A stretch of DNA of 64,000 bases from Rhizophlyctis rosea (taxonomy: Eukaryota > Chytridiomycota > Chytridiomycetes > Rhizophlyctidales > Rhizophlyctidaceae). Of the stretch, positions 21,161 to 31,011 are shown piece after piece; position 1 is the stretch's first letter; every line of letters starts with the position of its first letter. The stretch lies in NCBI GenBank assembly GCA_027596075.1, contig JADGJC010000107.1:1-64000 (forward strand), in the 5' to 3' direction. The notes beneath the pieces are model-generated. The model was given only the letters and a program-made list of their open reading frames with translations. It searched no databases and was not told where the DNA came from. The translations under genes were made by a program, and so were the position numbers.

Positions 21161-21695
21161 TTATGCAATGTACACTTTGAGCAAAATCGATCCAGCCAGA
21201 ACCCAGCACACTACTTGACTTATGAGAAAGCCGAAGAACCTCCACGGTTGGACCGCTCCCGCCACCATTGCTAGTGAATGAACAATCCTAGCTCCCGTAA
21301 ATGCATGGAAGAGTGTAGATAGCAACTCCTCTGAAAGGATCGAGATCCCGGGTTTCACTGTAAGAATGAGGTACGCGAGAGCCAGGAAGCAGAAGATAGG
21401 AATATTCTCCAAGTCGTTACGCCAAGCGGCGGAAGCGTTTTGGACGGTGATTGGGTCGGTGGTGCTGTGTGTTGCCTTGAAGGCTTTTGCGTCGGTTTTG
21501 TGGGGGAAGGATTTGTAGCGGAAGCGACCGTAGACTGTGGTGGTAGTTGTGTTAGTGGTGAAGGGCTTGAGTGTCTGGGGTGCTGGGTGGGTTGTCAGTA
21601 CCTTGGACGTAGCTTAGGGAGATCATCTTTATGAAGAGGATTGCGACGGTTGAGGCGAAGGTTTGGAAGGCTGGGCGGGTGGATAGGGATTCCAT
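21161..21695 (-). CDS. MAPEG-family membrane protein (microsomal glutathione S-transferase-like)
   Basis: Two exons (21695-21602, 21534-21161; 67-nt intron) encode 155 residues, the usual MAPEG size. Typical features are the charged loop AAWRNDLENIP followed by hydrophobic helix IFCFLALAYLIL, then FTGARIVHSLAM and QPWRFFGF before the last helix. There are four predicted membrane spans: about residues 8-30, 82-98, 105-125 and 130-152. MAPEG proteins act in the endoplasmic reticulum or outer mitochondrial membrane in glutathione-dependent detoxification or eicosanoid-type reactions. The R-N-D-x-E-N and F-x-x-A-R motifs that bind glutathione in MGST1/mPGES-1 are kept. The substrate cannot be inferred. 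Confidence 0.85.
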
Positions 21696-22678
21696 GGTTA
21701 TTTGTGAGGGGCGGGTTGATGACTGATGGTGATGGAGTTGCTGGGATGATGAGGCGAACGCTGGGCGGAGGAAAAGGAAGCATTGGGTTTTATATACAGC
21801 TTTCGAAGATGGACTGACAGTTTGGCAACACCACGCGTCGTGTTTGGTTGGCCGGAATACAGATCGGATGTCCGAACCCGTGGCGTGATGTATGCCCTCA
21901 GCCACATTTGCTGTGCCGTACCGCCGAACAAGTTCAATTATTTTTCTTCACTTCCCCAACGGCTTCTCCAGATCTAATCGTCCTCAATCTCAGACTTTGG
22001 ACAGCCACTGGCACACCCAATACGTCAGCAAATACGGTCTATACCAGTAACAATACGCTATTCTGTGTGCGAGTGTTGACATGTCGTCTACACACCCATT
22101 CTTGCTGAAGCTTGAACCAAACCGCCCTGATATCCTGTGGGTGCCCAGAACAAATGGGTACTTTCACGTGGAAACGGGGCGAAAATCAAACCTACGCCGC
22201 TTCAAAAAACGTTAATGATCTTTTGTGATTTAGTGTTCCAGAGCGTTCGAACATCTTTCGCATTTCGTGTTTTGCCTCATTCCTGTCTTGTTCGCCATGT
22301 CGCCGCAATCTTGGACTCTGATATACTGCTGTCATCAAATCCCGTCCATCCATCGTCACCATCACTCCGTCGATCGTGCGACAAAACAAGCTTATGGGAT
22401 TTGGATCACTGCTCAGAGAAGACCAACTGTACTAAATGTATGTGGTGCGAAGTGTGCGACTCCCTGGAAGATGGCACGCCGGAAAACTCTATAAGGCAGT
22501 GAACAACATCACTATGACAAATCGATCAATTCCATGTTCATCTGTTAAAAAGTTTCAACTGGGACTACTGCAAACACCACATGCACTTTTCATGCTCCTA
22601 TAAACGATGCCAATCCCGAACCCCTGTAACAGCCCGATGATCCGATTCAGCAGAACAAGCTGACCTGCCGACTTCCCG
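21696..22678. other. Intergenic region
   Basis: Just under 1 kb between two minus-strand genes. Only short overlapping open frames occur, and I see no recognisable protein, RNA or repeat. The left edge is the MAPEG promoter. Confidence 0.4.
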
Positions 22679-24121
22679 TCACGATCCCCACCCACCAGCC
22701 CATGGATCATCATTCCCGGACCCCACTCCCGTGGTCAACTCCTTCCAATAAAACTTCTCTACCGCATCTCCTCCCGTCCTCTTTTCATTCCAATCAACTT
22801 CCCACTCCCGCACCCTCACAACATGTCTGGCCCTTCCATCCTGTACTCCCTTCGTCCCAACAACCTTCTGCCACTTCCTCCGCCTAACATCAAAAACTAT
22901 TGGCCACTCATCATCTCCCCACCCACTACTCCACCCACTGACCCCACCATCGTTCCCACTCCCCACCCATCCCATATAATGCATACCCTCCGGCTTGCGA
23001 AAGTTGCCAACCTCTGCCAGGTCTCGTAATCGGAACACCCGAACTGTCTTATGGGCAATGGGCTTTTTGGCCGGTGGTGACAACAGACTTTGCACAAGGA
23101 TGTGGCTGCGGGTGAGGTGGAGTTTTATGGGTGTCGTGTATTCTTTTGAGTAGAATGGTACAATCTTGAGGGTACGTCCATCGGACAATCGCATGAGATG
23201 CATCGTGAAGTGGGTGTTGCTGGCATGGGTATCGCTGGTATTATGGGAGATATGTACGAAAAAGGATTCATCATATGCTGTTGGTGGTGTAAACCTTGCC
23301 CCAGCTGGAAGATGAAGGATGGTAGGCTTTGTGGTTGTTGAAAACGAGTGGATCACGGCTACAGAAATTGCCTCTGGGTTGTCAGACTCGCGTTTGAGGA
23401 AGGCTACGGAACCTGTCATTGCAGCGCGGTGGCGGAAGGTTTGCGTGACTTGGACTGATGGAAGGGGTGGGGTGGTTCTGGTGTCCGTGCTGGTAGATAG
23501 AGGTTTCGTATGGTGGAAATGGAATGTATCTGTGTCTGGTGTGCGAGAGAGAAGGACGTCTGAAGGACGTGTGTAGTGTGCGTAAACTAGGTTGGTGGGT
23601 AAGGGAGGCAGCGTGATTGTCTCTCCGTCAAATAGCATGGAGAATGCAGATTTGTTTTCATCAGACCGGTAGTCTGGTGATTTCATGATAAGTACTCTTC
23701 CGTCCACAAATGACCCTTTGACCCGTTTGAAGCCGTGCTGATCATACGCCTCCACCAAGTCCCTCACGAACCTCTTCTTTCCCTTTTCAAACAACCTGAC
23801 AAATGTCCCTGGTTCAGGACATTCCGCATCCACCACTTCTGCTGTCGGGTTTCCCCACTCGCCACTATACGTCGCAGCATCTCCAATAGTCTCCCAGGCC
23901 CAAATGTCCAGCACCAGGTCTCGCCAACTTTCCATTCCGTAACGGACAGGAAGGCATCCCTCCGGGAAAGTGTCAATGAGTTTGGGTTTCCAGACTTCCG
24001 TTGTGCGGGAACGGATGGTGCGAGACCAGCTGCTGCAGGTTTGTTCACAGCGGAGGAGGGCGGGAACGGGTGTGAGGGAGAGGATGGTGATGATGATGTC
24101 GTCGTTCAGTTTTCCAGCCAT
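22679..24121 (-). CDS. F-box protein
   Basis: Single-exon gene of 480 residues starting at ATG 24121; an upstream in-frame ATG at 24163 would add 14 residues. The N-terminus is an F-box: KLNDDIIITILSLTPVPALL then RCEQTCSSWSRTI, matching L-P-x-x-I/L-x-x-x-I-L...L-x-x-C-x-x-V-C-x-x-W. F-box proteins dock on Skp1 and bring substrates to SCF ubiquitin ligases. The rest is beta-rich with no clear WD40 or LRR repeats. The C-terminus is Gly/Trp-rich (MGWVGSGNDGG, GWSSGWGDDEWP). The substrate is unknown. Confidence 0.7.
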   Translation of the reverse strand: MAGKLNDDIIITILSLTPVPALLRCEQTCSSWSRTIRSRTTEVWKPKLIDTFPEGCLPVRYGMESWRDLVLDIWAWETIGDAATYSGEWGNPTAEVVDAECPEPGTFVRLFEKGKKRFVRDLVEAYDQHGFKRVKGSFVDGRVLIMKSPDYRSDENKSAFSMLFDGETITLPPLPTNLVYAHYTRPSDVLLSRTPDTDTFHFHHTKPLSTSTDTRTTPPLPSVQVTQTFRHRAAMTGSVAFLKRESDNPEAISVAVIHSFSTTTKPTILHLPAGARFTPPTAYDESFFVHISHNTSDTHASNTHFTMHLMRLSDGRTLKIVPFYSKEYTTPIKLHLTRSHILVQSLLSPPAKKPIAHKTVRVFRLRDLAEVGNFRKPEGMHYMGWVGSGNDGGVSGWSSGWGDDEWPIVFDVRRRKWQKVVGTKGVQDGRARHVVRVREWEVDWNEKRTGGDAVEKFYWKELTTGVGSGNDDPWAGGWGS

Positions 24122-24694
24122 TTGTGGAAACGTGTAGTGGGGGTTCACAACTCTATGGCACAAAGTTTCTTATGTGAAGGTTCAAGTACTTAGCAGACTT
24201 TGAACTAAACAACAGGCTGCTCGTTGAAATTGAGTCGGCAAGTTGCAACTGTGCGCAGTCGAGGCTGTGCTGCCCTGGGGTCAAGGTACCATAATCCATA
24301 ATCGGACCAGAACCCCCATCCAAATCGGACCAGCCAAGATTCCAGCCATTCCATAAAAAATCGAGTCGACTTATCCAATTACGGGCAGGTTTGCTTTGGC
24401 TGGTCCGATTTCGATGGGTGGTCAGAATTCGGCACCAACACCCTACAGCTCAGGGTCCAATTGGATCGCGTTGCCTGTCCGCATCAATTAGCTCTTACCG
24501 TCGTTTACATGGACATCTATAACTCACAAGCACCTCTACACATCGCTATCACTCATCGCATCGACATAGCAACTGGTCAGATTATCGTGTCTATTCAACT
24601 CGGAAAAGCCACGGTATTGCACACTAAAAATCATCACCTCCATCAGAATATAAGGGGCCAATTCCGAAACGTGATACCTCTCACTCCTTCACTG
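24122..24694. other. Intergenic region with inverted repeat
   Basis: Upstream region of the F-box gene and downstream region of the gene at 24695. It contains the 23-bp inverted repeat annotated separately; nothing else is recognised. Confidence 0.5.
24315..24418. repeat. Inverted repeat able to form a hairpin
   Basis: The arms are 24315-24337 and 24396-24418. The right arm's reverse complement matches the left arm at 22 of 23 positions (shared core AAATCGGACCAGCCAA). The loop is 58 nt. A second, shorter ATCGGACCAG copy at 24301-24310 precedes the left arm. Size and form fit a small MITE or a structured regulatory element. No flanking target-site duplication was seen. Confidence 0.65.
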
Positions 24695-25930
24695 CTATCT
24701 CGAAGTTCTTCCCCCGCCAACACTCGATCCACTCCCACATGCCAGTGATGTAAGTGCACAACCTTCCACCAACACCTGACACAACACCTTGAAGATCTCC
24801 TCAATCTGCGGGCCATCCGTCAACTTCTCGATGCTACATCGAATCTCTTTCGCCCATGAAACCGATATAGTTGTTCCCTTCTCCACCATACGCCCAAACC
24901 GCCACCGCTCTCCATCCACTGTCGCAAACATGACCGCCGCACACGGTGTTCCAAATCCATGATCTTTCATCTTCTGCTTGCGAATGAGGAGACATGTAGC
25001 TGCTTGTGCTAATGTTTGGGCCAAGGCTTTGGTGTTGGATTGGTCCTTTTTGGCTTCGATGATGAGGGTGGATACGTCGTTTGCTATCCTGCATATGAAA
25101 GAAGTTTGGATCGACATATGTACAGATGTTGCGCACAAGACTGAACAACTTACTTGTTCCCAACATGGGAATGCCCCACAACAATGTCAATCGAACCGGT
25201 GTATGTTTTCAGAATGGTTTCACCGTCTGAATTCGTTACCTCCTTTGTGACTTGAATGGAAACGTCGTTGTCCACCACTAATGGTTTGCCAGGATGGAGG
25301 TGTGGAGATACGGTCTTCAATGCCGAAAGCAACATGACGGTGATAAGTTCTCGGCATGCGGATCCAGCATGAAAGTTATGGTACTTGTGTAATAGTGAGA
25401 TGATTTCGGCTGTGCAAGGGTTGAGAATCAGCATTTTGCTTTCAATGCATTTGAAGCATACTTCAGGGTGGAGAAAGGCCTTACTGAGCGCCGGTGTCAT
25501 TTCGCATCTGTTTTGCGCTTGGATATGCCATGGTTCTGCATCGACTAGTCTGAAGTTTTGGTAAACATCAATGATTTCTGCGGAGGAGAAGGATACGCTC
25601 TCGCTGTGCGCTGTTGTTGGGTTCTCTGTCAAACGCCCATGTCCCACGTGCGTTTCGCAGCATGAGCACATTACTTGGTCGAGGCATGAATTTAACCTCG
25701 TAGTTTCCTTCGTGGTCAAATTTCTTCGTGGAGTTTCCCTTCTCGTCCACCAACATCAAGACAGCAGGGCCAGCAGGACCTTTCGGCAACCAGTAGACCT
25801 CCAACCACCCTTTGTGCAATTTCAGGTCCCTCAACTCTAGCCTTCCATCTTCAGTAAGAGGCCAGGCTTCAAGCGTGGTGGCACGCTTGGTGGCCTGCAT
25901 TGCATGGCAGCAAAAGTTTGCGTAGGACAT
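24695..25930 (-). CDS. Uncharacterised protein with PD-(D/E)XK-like motif
   Basis: Three exons (25930-25675, 25625-25154, 25088-24695; introns 49 and 65 nt) sum to 1122 nt, 373 residues. The first intron (GTAATG...GACAG) is needed to connect two frames that otherwise look shifted. I do not recognise a named family. The central part reads GSIDIVVGHSHVGNK, then TLIIEAKKDQSNTKALAQ. The D-(V)-V-G...I-I-E-A-K-K arrangement followed by an A-x-x-Q helix is the layout of PD-(D/E)XK nuclease-fold proteins. It is common in uncharacterised fungal and oomycete proteins. The N-terminal 100 residues are Leu/Glu-rich. Nuclease activity is only an inference. Confidence 0.55.
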
Positions 25931-26598
25931 TTTTTACGAGCGTGAGGAGGGGATTTGGAAAAGGTTGAAAGGATCTAGTTGTCATTACAGTAATGTGATG
26001 CAAAATGATGGGGCGGGCGTTCGAGCCTGGGCGGTGTGCTGAGTGCTGTGCGGTGAAGGCTTCCAGAACACGTTCATAAGCCACAGGGTCCTTGCAATTG
26101 CAACACCTCATCCACCCGCGTGAGAAAGTCAACCACAGATGAAAGCTTGGTAAGTTTTTGAGAGACCCTACTGAATTTGCAAAATGCATTGATTAAGGTC
26201 AACAGTGGCGGGGATCTTCCAATTTGTCGCAGCTGCTCGACTGAAGGGTGCGAATTTTATTCGCACCCATTGCGTTTGGGCGCCTTTGCGTGGTATGGTC
26301 ATTAGTCAAAACACATCAGGATGAACCGTAAGTCGCGGTCACGCTCCTTCTGAAGTCGCCATATCGCTTGCTGGGACTCCCAGCGAAGAGCTGCATGCCC
26401 TCCTCTACGTACTACATATCAATTCGCAAGCAAGATGCGGGGTGTTTGATTTCGGTCTTGTGTCTTATTTACAATCAAACAGGTATACTGTAAAAAAAGC
26501 AATTCACTGACGCGACTCTACAGCAACAACAGCAAAAAGCAAACTATCTACAAAAATCATACCACCGTCTACAACTGCAAATGTGCAAATATCTACTC
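25931..26598. other. Intergenic region
   Basis: Between two minus-strand genes. It contains short open frames without recognisable content. Confidence 0.4.
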
Positions 26599-27810
26599 CT
26601 ACTCAACCAAAGGTGCTGCCACAGTCAACTCCGACTGAGGTGTAGGAGTGTAATCACTAACCACACGACACCTCGGACACCGCACCGGCCCACCACTATG
26701 AGCATCATACCCAGCAACCGTCAAGCTTCTTTCCAAACACTCGCCATGAAACTCGTGCCCACAATTGCCGAGCCGGTTGAGGCTTTCTGATGCCGAAGAA
26801 GAATCCTCGTCATGTCCACACAACCCCAACTCCGCAAACGCACACTGTCCACTCGCAACAGAATTTATCCCACCAATCTTCGCCTCAACCCTGTCAGCCT
26901 TCTCCCCACCCTCCTCCTTCCCCTCCTCCTCCCCTCCAACAACCCCCCTAGCAGCCATCCTCTCCCTAACCCCGCGATTATATTCCTCATTATCCGTCTC
27001 GACCTCATACCGACACGTCGGACACGTGTTACTCTGCGCCAACCACGGTTCGATGCACCCGCGGTGAAAGACGTGACGACACGGCATGGTGGTGGCTGTT
27101 TGGGCGAGTTTGAAGTCTTCGAGGCAGATTGTGCAGGCTGGGGTGCGGGCGAGGCGGTTGGGTGTTAGGAGCGTGTCGCGGAGGGCGGTTTTGAGGGATT
27201 TTGCGGAGGCCGGGGGTTGGCCTTGGAAGGCTTGTTGTTGGGGCATGGGGAAGGGGAAGGGGAAGGGGAATGGGAAGGGGAAGGTTGTGGGGCCTTGTTG
27301 AGAGGTTGGTGGGGGGATGGCGAAGACGAATTCGTGGATGGGGGTTTGAGTGGGTTGACGGGGTATGGGTCCGGTTTGCGTGGGGATGGGTCCATTTGCG
27401 TTGGGTTGTTGCTGCGTGTTGTGGTTGTGCGGGATTGGCATGGCAAAGAACTGGAAGACGAATACTGGTGCGTGTGGCCTCTGTGCGTGTGGGTGGTGGT
27501 GATGATGATGATGAGATTCTGACGTAGGCTGAGGTTGCTGATGAGGTGCTGTGTTCTGTGGGAATGATCCAGGAAGAGTTGCTGATGCTGTCGGTACCGT
27601 GTGTGGTATGGCAGGCGGCACGCTCGGTGCTCCTTGTGCCTGCTGTACAGAAGGTTCGGTAACTGGCGTGGTGTTCATGATTTCTTCGTAAAGAGACCGC
27701 GGAATGGTAAAGTGAGGAACCGCAGGGAGCGTGCTACGGCCAGCATCTTCAACGTTGTTGTTGTCGCTGCTGTTGTTGTTCATTTGCGGAGTTGATGAAG
27801 TCGATGACAT
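26599..27810 (-). CDS. RING-H2 finger protein with a second RING-like module
   Basis: Single exon, 403 residues from ATG 27810. The N-terminal half is Pro/Gln/His-rich and disordered, including a short poly-His run and FPFPFPFPFPFPMP. Residues about 235-280 hold a RING-H2 finger: CTICLEDF, MPCRHVFHRGCIEPWL and CPTCRYEV (C3H2C3), typical of E3 ubiquitin ligases such as the RNF115/126 type. About 65 residues further on is a second cysteine-rich unit, CAFAELGLCGH...GNCGHEFHGECLE...CPRCRVV. It looks like a degenerate RING with a longer first loop. E2 binding by the first RING is expected; the second is unusual. No membrane segment. Confidence 0.8.
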   Translation of the reverse strand: MSSTSSTPQMNNNSSDNNNVEDAGRSTLPAVPHFTIPRSLYEEIMNTTPVTEPSVQQAQGAPSVPPAIPHTVPTASATLPGSFPQNTAPHQQPQPTSESHHHHHHHPHAQRPHAPVFVFQFFAMPIPHNHNTQQQPNANGPIPTQTGPIPRQPTQTPIHEFVFAIPPPTSQQGPTTFPFPFPFPFPFPMPQQQAFQGQPPASAKSLKTALRDTLLTPNRLARTPACTICLEDFKLAQTATTMPCRHVFHRGCIEPWLAQSNTCPTCRYEVETDNEEYNRGVRERMAARGVVGGEEEGKEEGGEKADRVEAKIGGINSVASGQCAFAELGLCGHDEDSSSASESLNRLGNCGHEFHGECLERSLTVAGYDAHSGGPVRCPRCRVVSDYTPTPQSELTVAAPLVE

Positions 27811-28434
27811 GACTGTCTGACAACAGAATTGAAAAGAGGCAGGGCGCAACGGAGGGTTTCAGGGTCCAATCAGTTTATATAGATTCAAGTCAGGGTTCGG
27901 ATACAGAAGTAAAGACGAATTTGTAATGGTTTCCCAAACGTGATAGAATGTCTTATGTTGCAAAGTGGTGAAACCGTAAGCAGAATGGCCATGAGCGTGT
28001 ACGGAAAGGGTTTCAAATGCGTGCAATTTAAAATCAACCCATACCCATGCGTGGCCATTCAAAGAAACACCCTTGGCCATCCTTCGTTGGAGTTCGTTCG
28101 TTCCTTCGGGACTGCTCCCATTGGTCCCAATTGATGACGCACTTGTCTCGAGTTACAGTGCCACCATGGGATTGGGTGTGTGTGCCACCGTCTCGCCAAC
28201 TTCTCCACCATTCGAGGACATTCCAAAACGATAAATCAGGAGATACATCAAAGATGAGGTAAGCAGCTCATGACACATGTTGAGTCATTGGTCTGGACAG
28301 GGTTTCTCGGCCTATGCCACGGCCCTATGGACATCCATCCTTCCCATGTTTGACCCGTTCCCACCAGCTCATCTAGATCGCGTGCGCGTTAAAGTATCAA
28401 CGCGATTGTGCGTCTCGGAAATCAGCAAACCAAG
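27811..28434. other. Divergent intergenic region
   Basis: Upstream of both the RING gene (minus) and the RRM-like gene (plus). It contains no recognised element. Confidence 0.4.
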
Positions 28435-30441
28435 ATGTATTCAGACGGGCCCACGGCGAATCTTCGAGTTCCATTCTTGACGGTCGACCCTCCTCTGCCG
28501 CCAGGGGTTGACGAAGCGGATGCCTTCTTCGCACTGCGCGATTTCCCAGGGTTTACCCAGATGTTCTTCTTTGAACATGTGAGCGCGAAGTTTCGGCTGG
28601 AGCTATGGCCAATGTCCTGTAGCTTTCATTGCTGATCAAAATTTCGTTAGTTCTACCTGGTCTGCTACGAAGATTTCACCTCCGCTCAAAAGGCTCTGGA
28701 AGAAGTGAACGACAAGCTCGCTGCACCAATGAAGATACATTGGGATCACTGGGCGGGCGAAGACCCTCTGAACGGCCCCTACCCCGATAACTCGCCGAGC
28801 GTCGAAACGTCGTTCATCTTCCTACCGCGGTCTTTCATCCGACAGGAAGCCATACAGAAACTGACAAAGACCTACGCCGGATTCGTGGCCGCCAAGATCG
28901 CGACACGGGGATATATCTTCAAGTTCAAGAATATCCGTTCCGCGCGTGCATGCTTCTCCGACCTTACGGAAACAACAAGCATGCTGCCTTTCTTCTGCGG
29001 ACCCGATGGCAAGCCGATTGCTCCTCGGGTGGACCCTGAATCCGAACCCGAAGTTCAGTCAGAGTCTGTTTGCACCATTTGGTTGGAGCCCATCGGAGAT
29101 GACCTATCTGTTCTGATGAATTTCATGTCGTCCTTCTACGGGTGGAAACGGATCTTCTGCACAGACTCCATTGTTGTGGGAATCGAGTTTGAGAGTTCTG
29201 CTGCTGCTAGCCGCGCGATGAATTACATCAATGACAGGACGCCGGCTCAAGCGTGGTGGGCACCAGAGTCTTTCCCGTTTAATGGATCTCCACCAACGAT
29301 TTCGCCTACCCCGCACATTCACATCTACCTCGCCGGACTGCGGGGGAAGAAAATCGCCGGACAACGCAAACTCAACTGGTGGGTCAAGTCCTATGCGGGG
29401 ACAAAATCAGTTCGTACAGGAAAGCACAACGGCACGACATGCCTGAAAGTCACATTCGACGATGCGAACCATGCAGCCGCAGCGCTACGCGACATTGTCG
29501 CCACCACCAACTTCCAATGCGTCTTCATGCCGAGAGTTAACGACACATGTCCAGTCGTGAAACCCCAGCTCAACAATGTCTATGTGGAGAAAGCCATCAG
29601 CGAAGACTTCACTCCCACGCAGCCAGCGGCAAAACCCAAACCCGTGCCCAAAGGCCCGCAAGCCCTCCACCTCACGGAGGCCCCTAAATCCCTCGAATCC
29701 GCCACCATCAGCACTACCCCCATCCTGTGCATCCGCAACCTCCCGCCAACCTTCACGCGCGAAACCATCACGAAACTCCTCTCCGCCTTCGACGGCTACA
29801 TGGGCCTCGCCATCGCGACCTCCGGCGCCGTCTTCGCCCGCTTCGAAGACGAACCCCGCCTCCAACTCGCCTACCGCGCCATGGAAGCCTACCGCCGTCT
29901 CCTAGGCGACAAGTCCAACGCCCCCGGCGGACGTCTCCTCATCTCAACCCAAGTCCACCCGCCCGCCCGCATCGCGCACGAGCTCAACAACCTGCGTGCG
30001 TGGCCATTCGCAGCAGCATCAAGTGACGGAGAAAAACCCTTGTCGTCCATGACGCGACTTGCGCACCTGCCGCACAACCACGTCCCGCCGAGCGGCGAGT
30101 TCGACCCGTCCGTGTACTTCTCTGGGTCTGTGAGGGAGGAGGTGGCGGATTTTGGGAGCGGGGAGGAGAGGAAGTTGTTTGAGGCGTTGCGGGAGAGTGT
30201 GGCGGTGTTGAAGGTTAGTGGTGGACCGGTTTCGAGGAAGATGGCGGAGGTGGAGGCGCAGAAGAGGAATGTTGCGTATCGGAGGGGTGGGTTGGAGAGG
30301 GGGTTGGAAAGGGTCAGGGAGGTTTTTGAGGTTGTGGAGGAAGGTGGGAAGGAGGGGAAGGAAAAGGAGAAGATGGAGCGGATTGAGATGATGGAGAATT
30401 TGGTTGGGAGTGCTGTTAAGGCGGCGTTGATGGCTGTGTGA
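28435..30441 (+). CDS. Multi-RRM-like RNA-binding protein
   Basis: Two exons (28435-28578, 28651-30441; 72-nt intron) encode 644 residues. About five RRM-like modules can be seen. Each has a beta-alpha-beta-beta-alpha-beta rhythm with weak RNP motifs: FFFEHFYLVCYEDFTSAQKA; TSFIFLPRSF...GYIFKFKNIRSA; CTIWLEP...IVVGIEFESSAAASRA; HIYLAGL...CLKVTFDDANHAAA; and the clearest, ILCIRNLPPTFTRETITKLL...GAVFARFEDE. The C-terminal 120 residues are Glu/Lys-rich and helical. A role in RNA processing is inferred; no orthologue is recognised. Codon use turns strongly GC3-rich in the last RRM (about 29.6-30.1 kb). Confidence 0.65.
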
Positions 30442-31011
30442 TGGGGTTGTGGTGGTTGCGTGGTAGGAAGTGTGTGTAGTGCAGTAGTAGAAGGCTCTTT
30501 TGCGTTTGTTAGATTAGTGGATCGAAGAGTCATAAGATAGCAGTTGCATATTTGCACAGGAGAAAGGTTCAAGACCGTGTGCAGATCTGATATGGCATAG
30601 GTCTAGAAATTGTAAATGAAAGCTTGATACCCTGTATTTCTGTTGCCTGTGGATGTGTGTGAACCGTGGCATTCCGGCCCGACAGATCAAGGCAAAAGGA
30701 CGCCAGGACAATGCTCCATGGGCGAAGAATTGTTCCGAACTCAAAGTACGAGATATCCAGTAAGGGATCAGCCAAGGTGTGAGGACCTGCTGACAGCTGC
30801 AAATGTTTTGACTTCCGCTAAGATCCCTCCTTGACGCAAGGCAAAAGCGACTACCCGATTATTTTGATCGCAAAGGTAAGCAAGAGCATATATTATACAA
30901 GAAAATTTTCGAAACAAACAAATGCAAGCCGCAAAGCAACACCACCTTCCCGCCATCCTTCCCACCCATCTCCCTCACCAAACCCCATTCGCCCCTCCCA
31001 CCACCCCCACA
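30442..31011. other. Convergent intergenic region
   Basis: Between the 3' ends of the RRM-like gene and the Nic96 gene. From about 30920 the plus strand is very C-rich, continuing into the antisense of the Nic96 C-terminus. No gene recognised. Confidence 0.4.

Noticed and set aside
25568..25719. Apparent frameshift between two overlapping minus-strand frames
   Set aside because: A GTAATG...GACAG intron (25626-25674) joins the frames exactly and the total exon length is a multiple of three.
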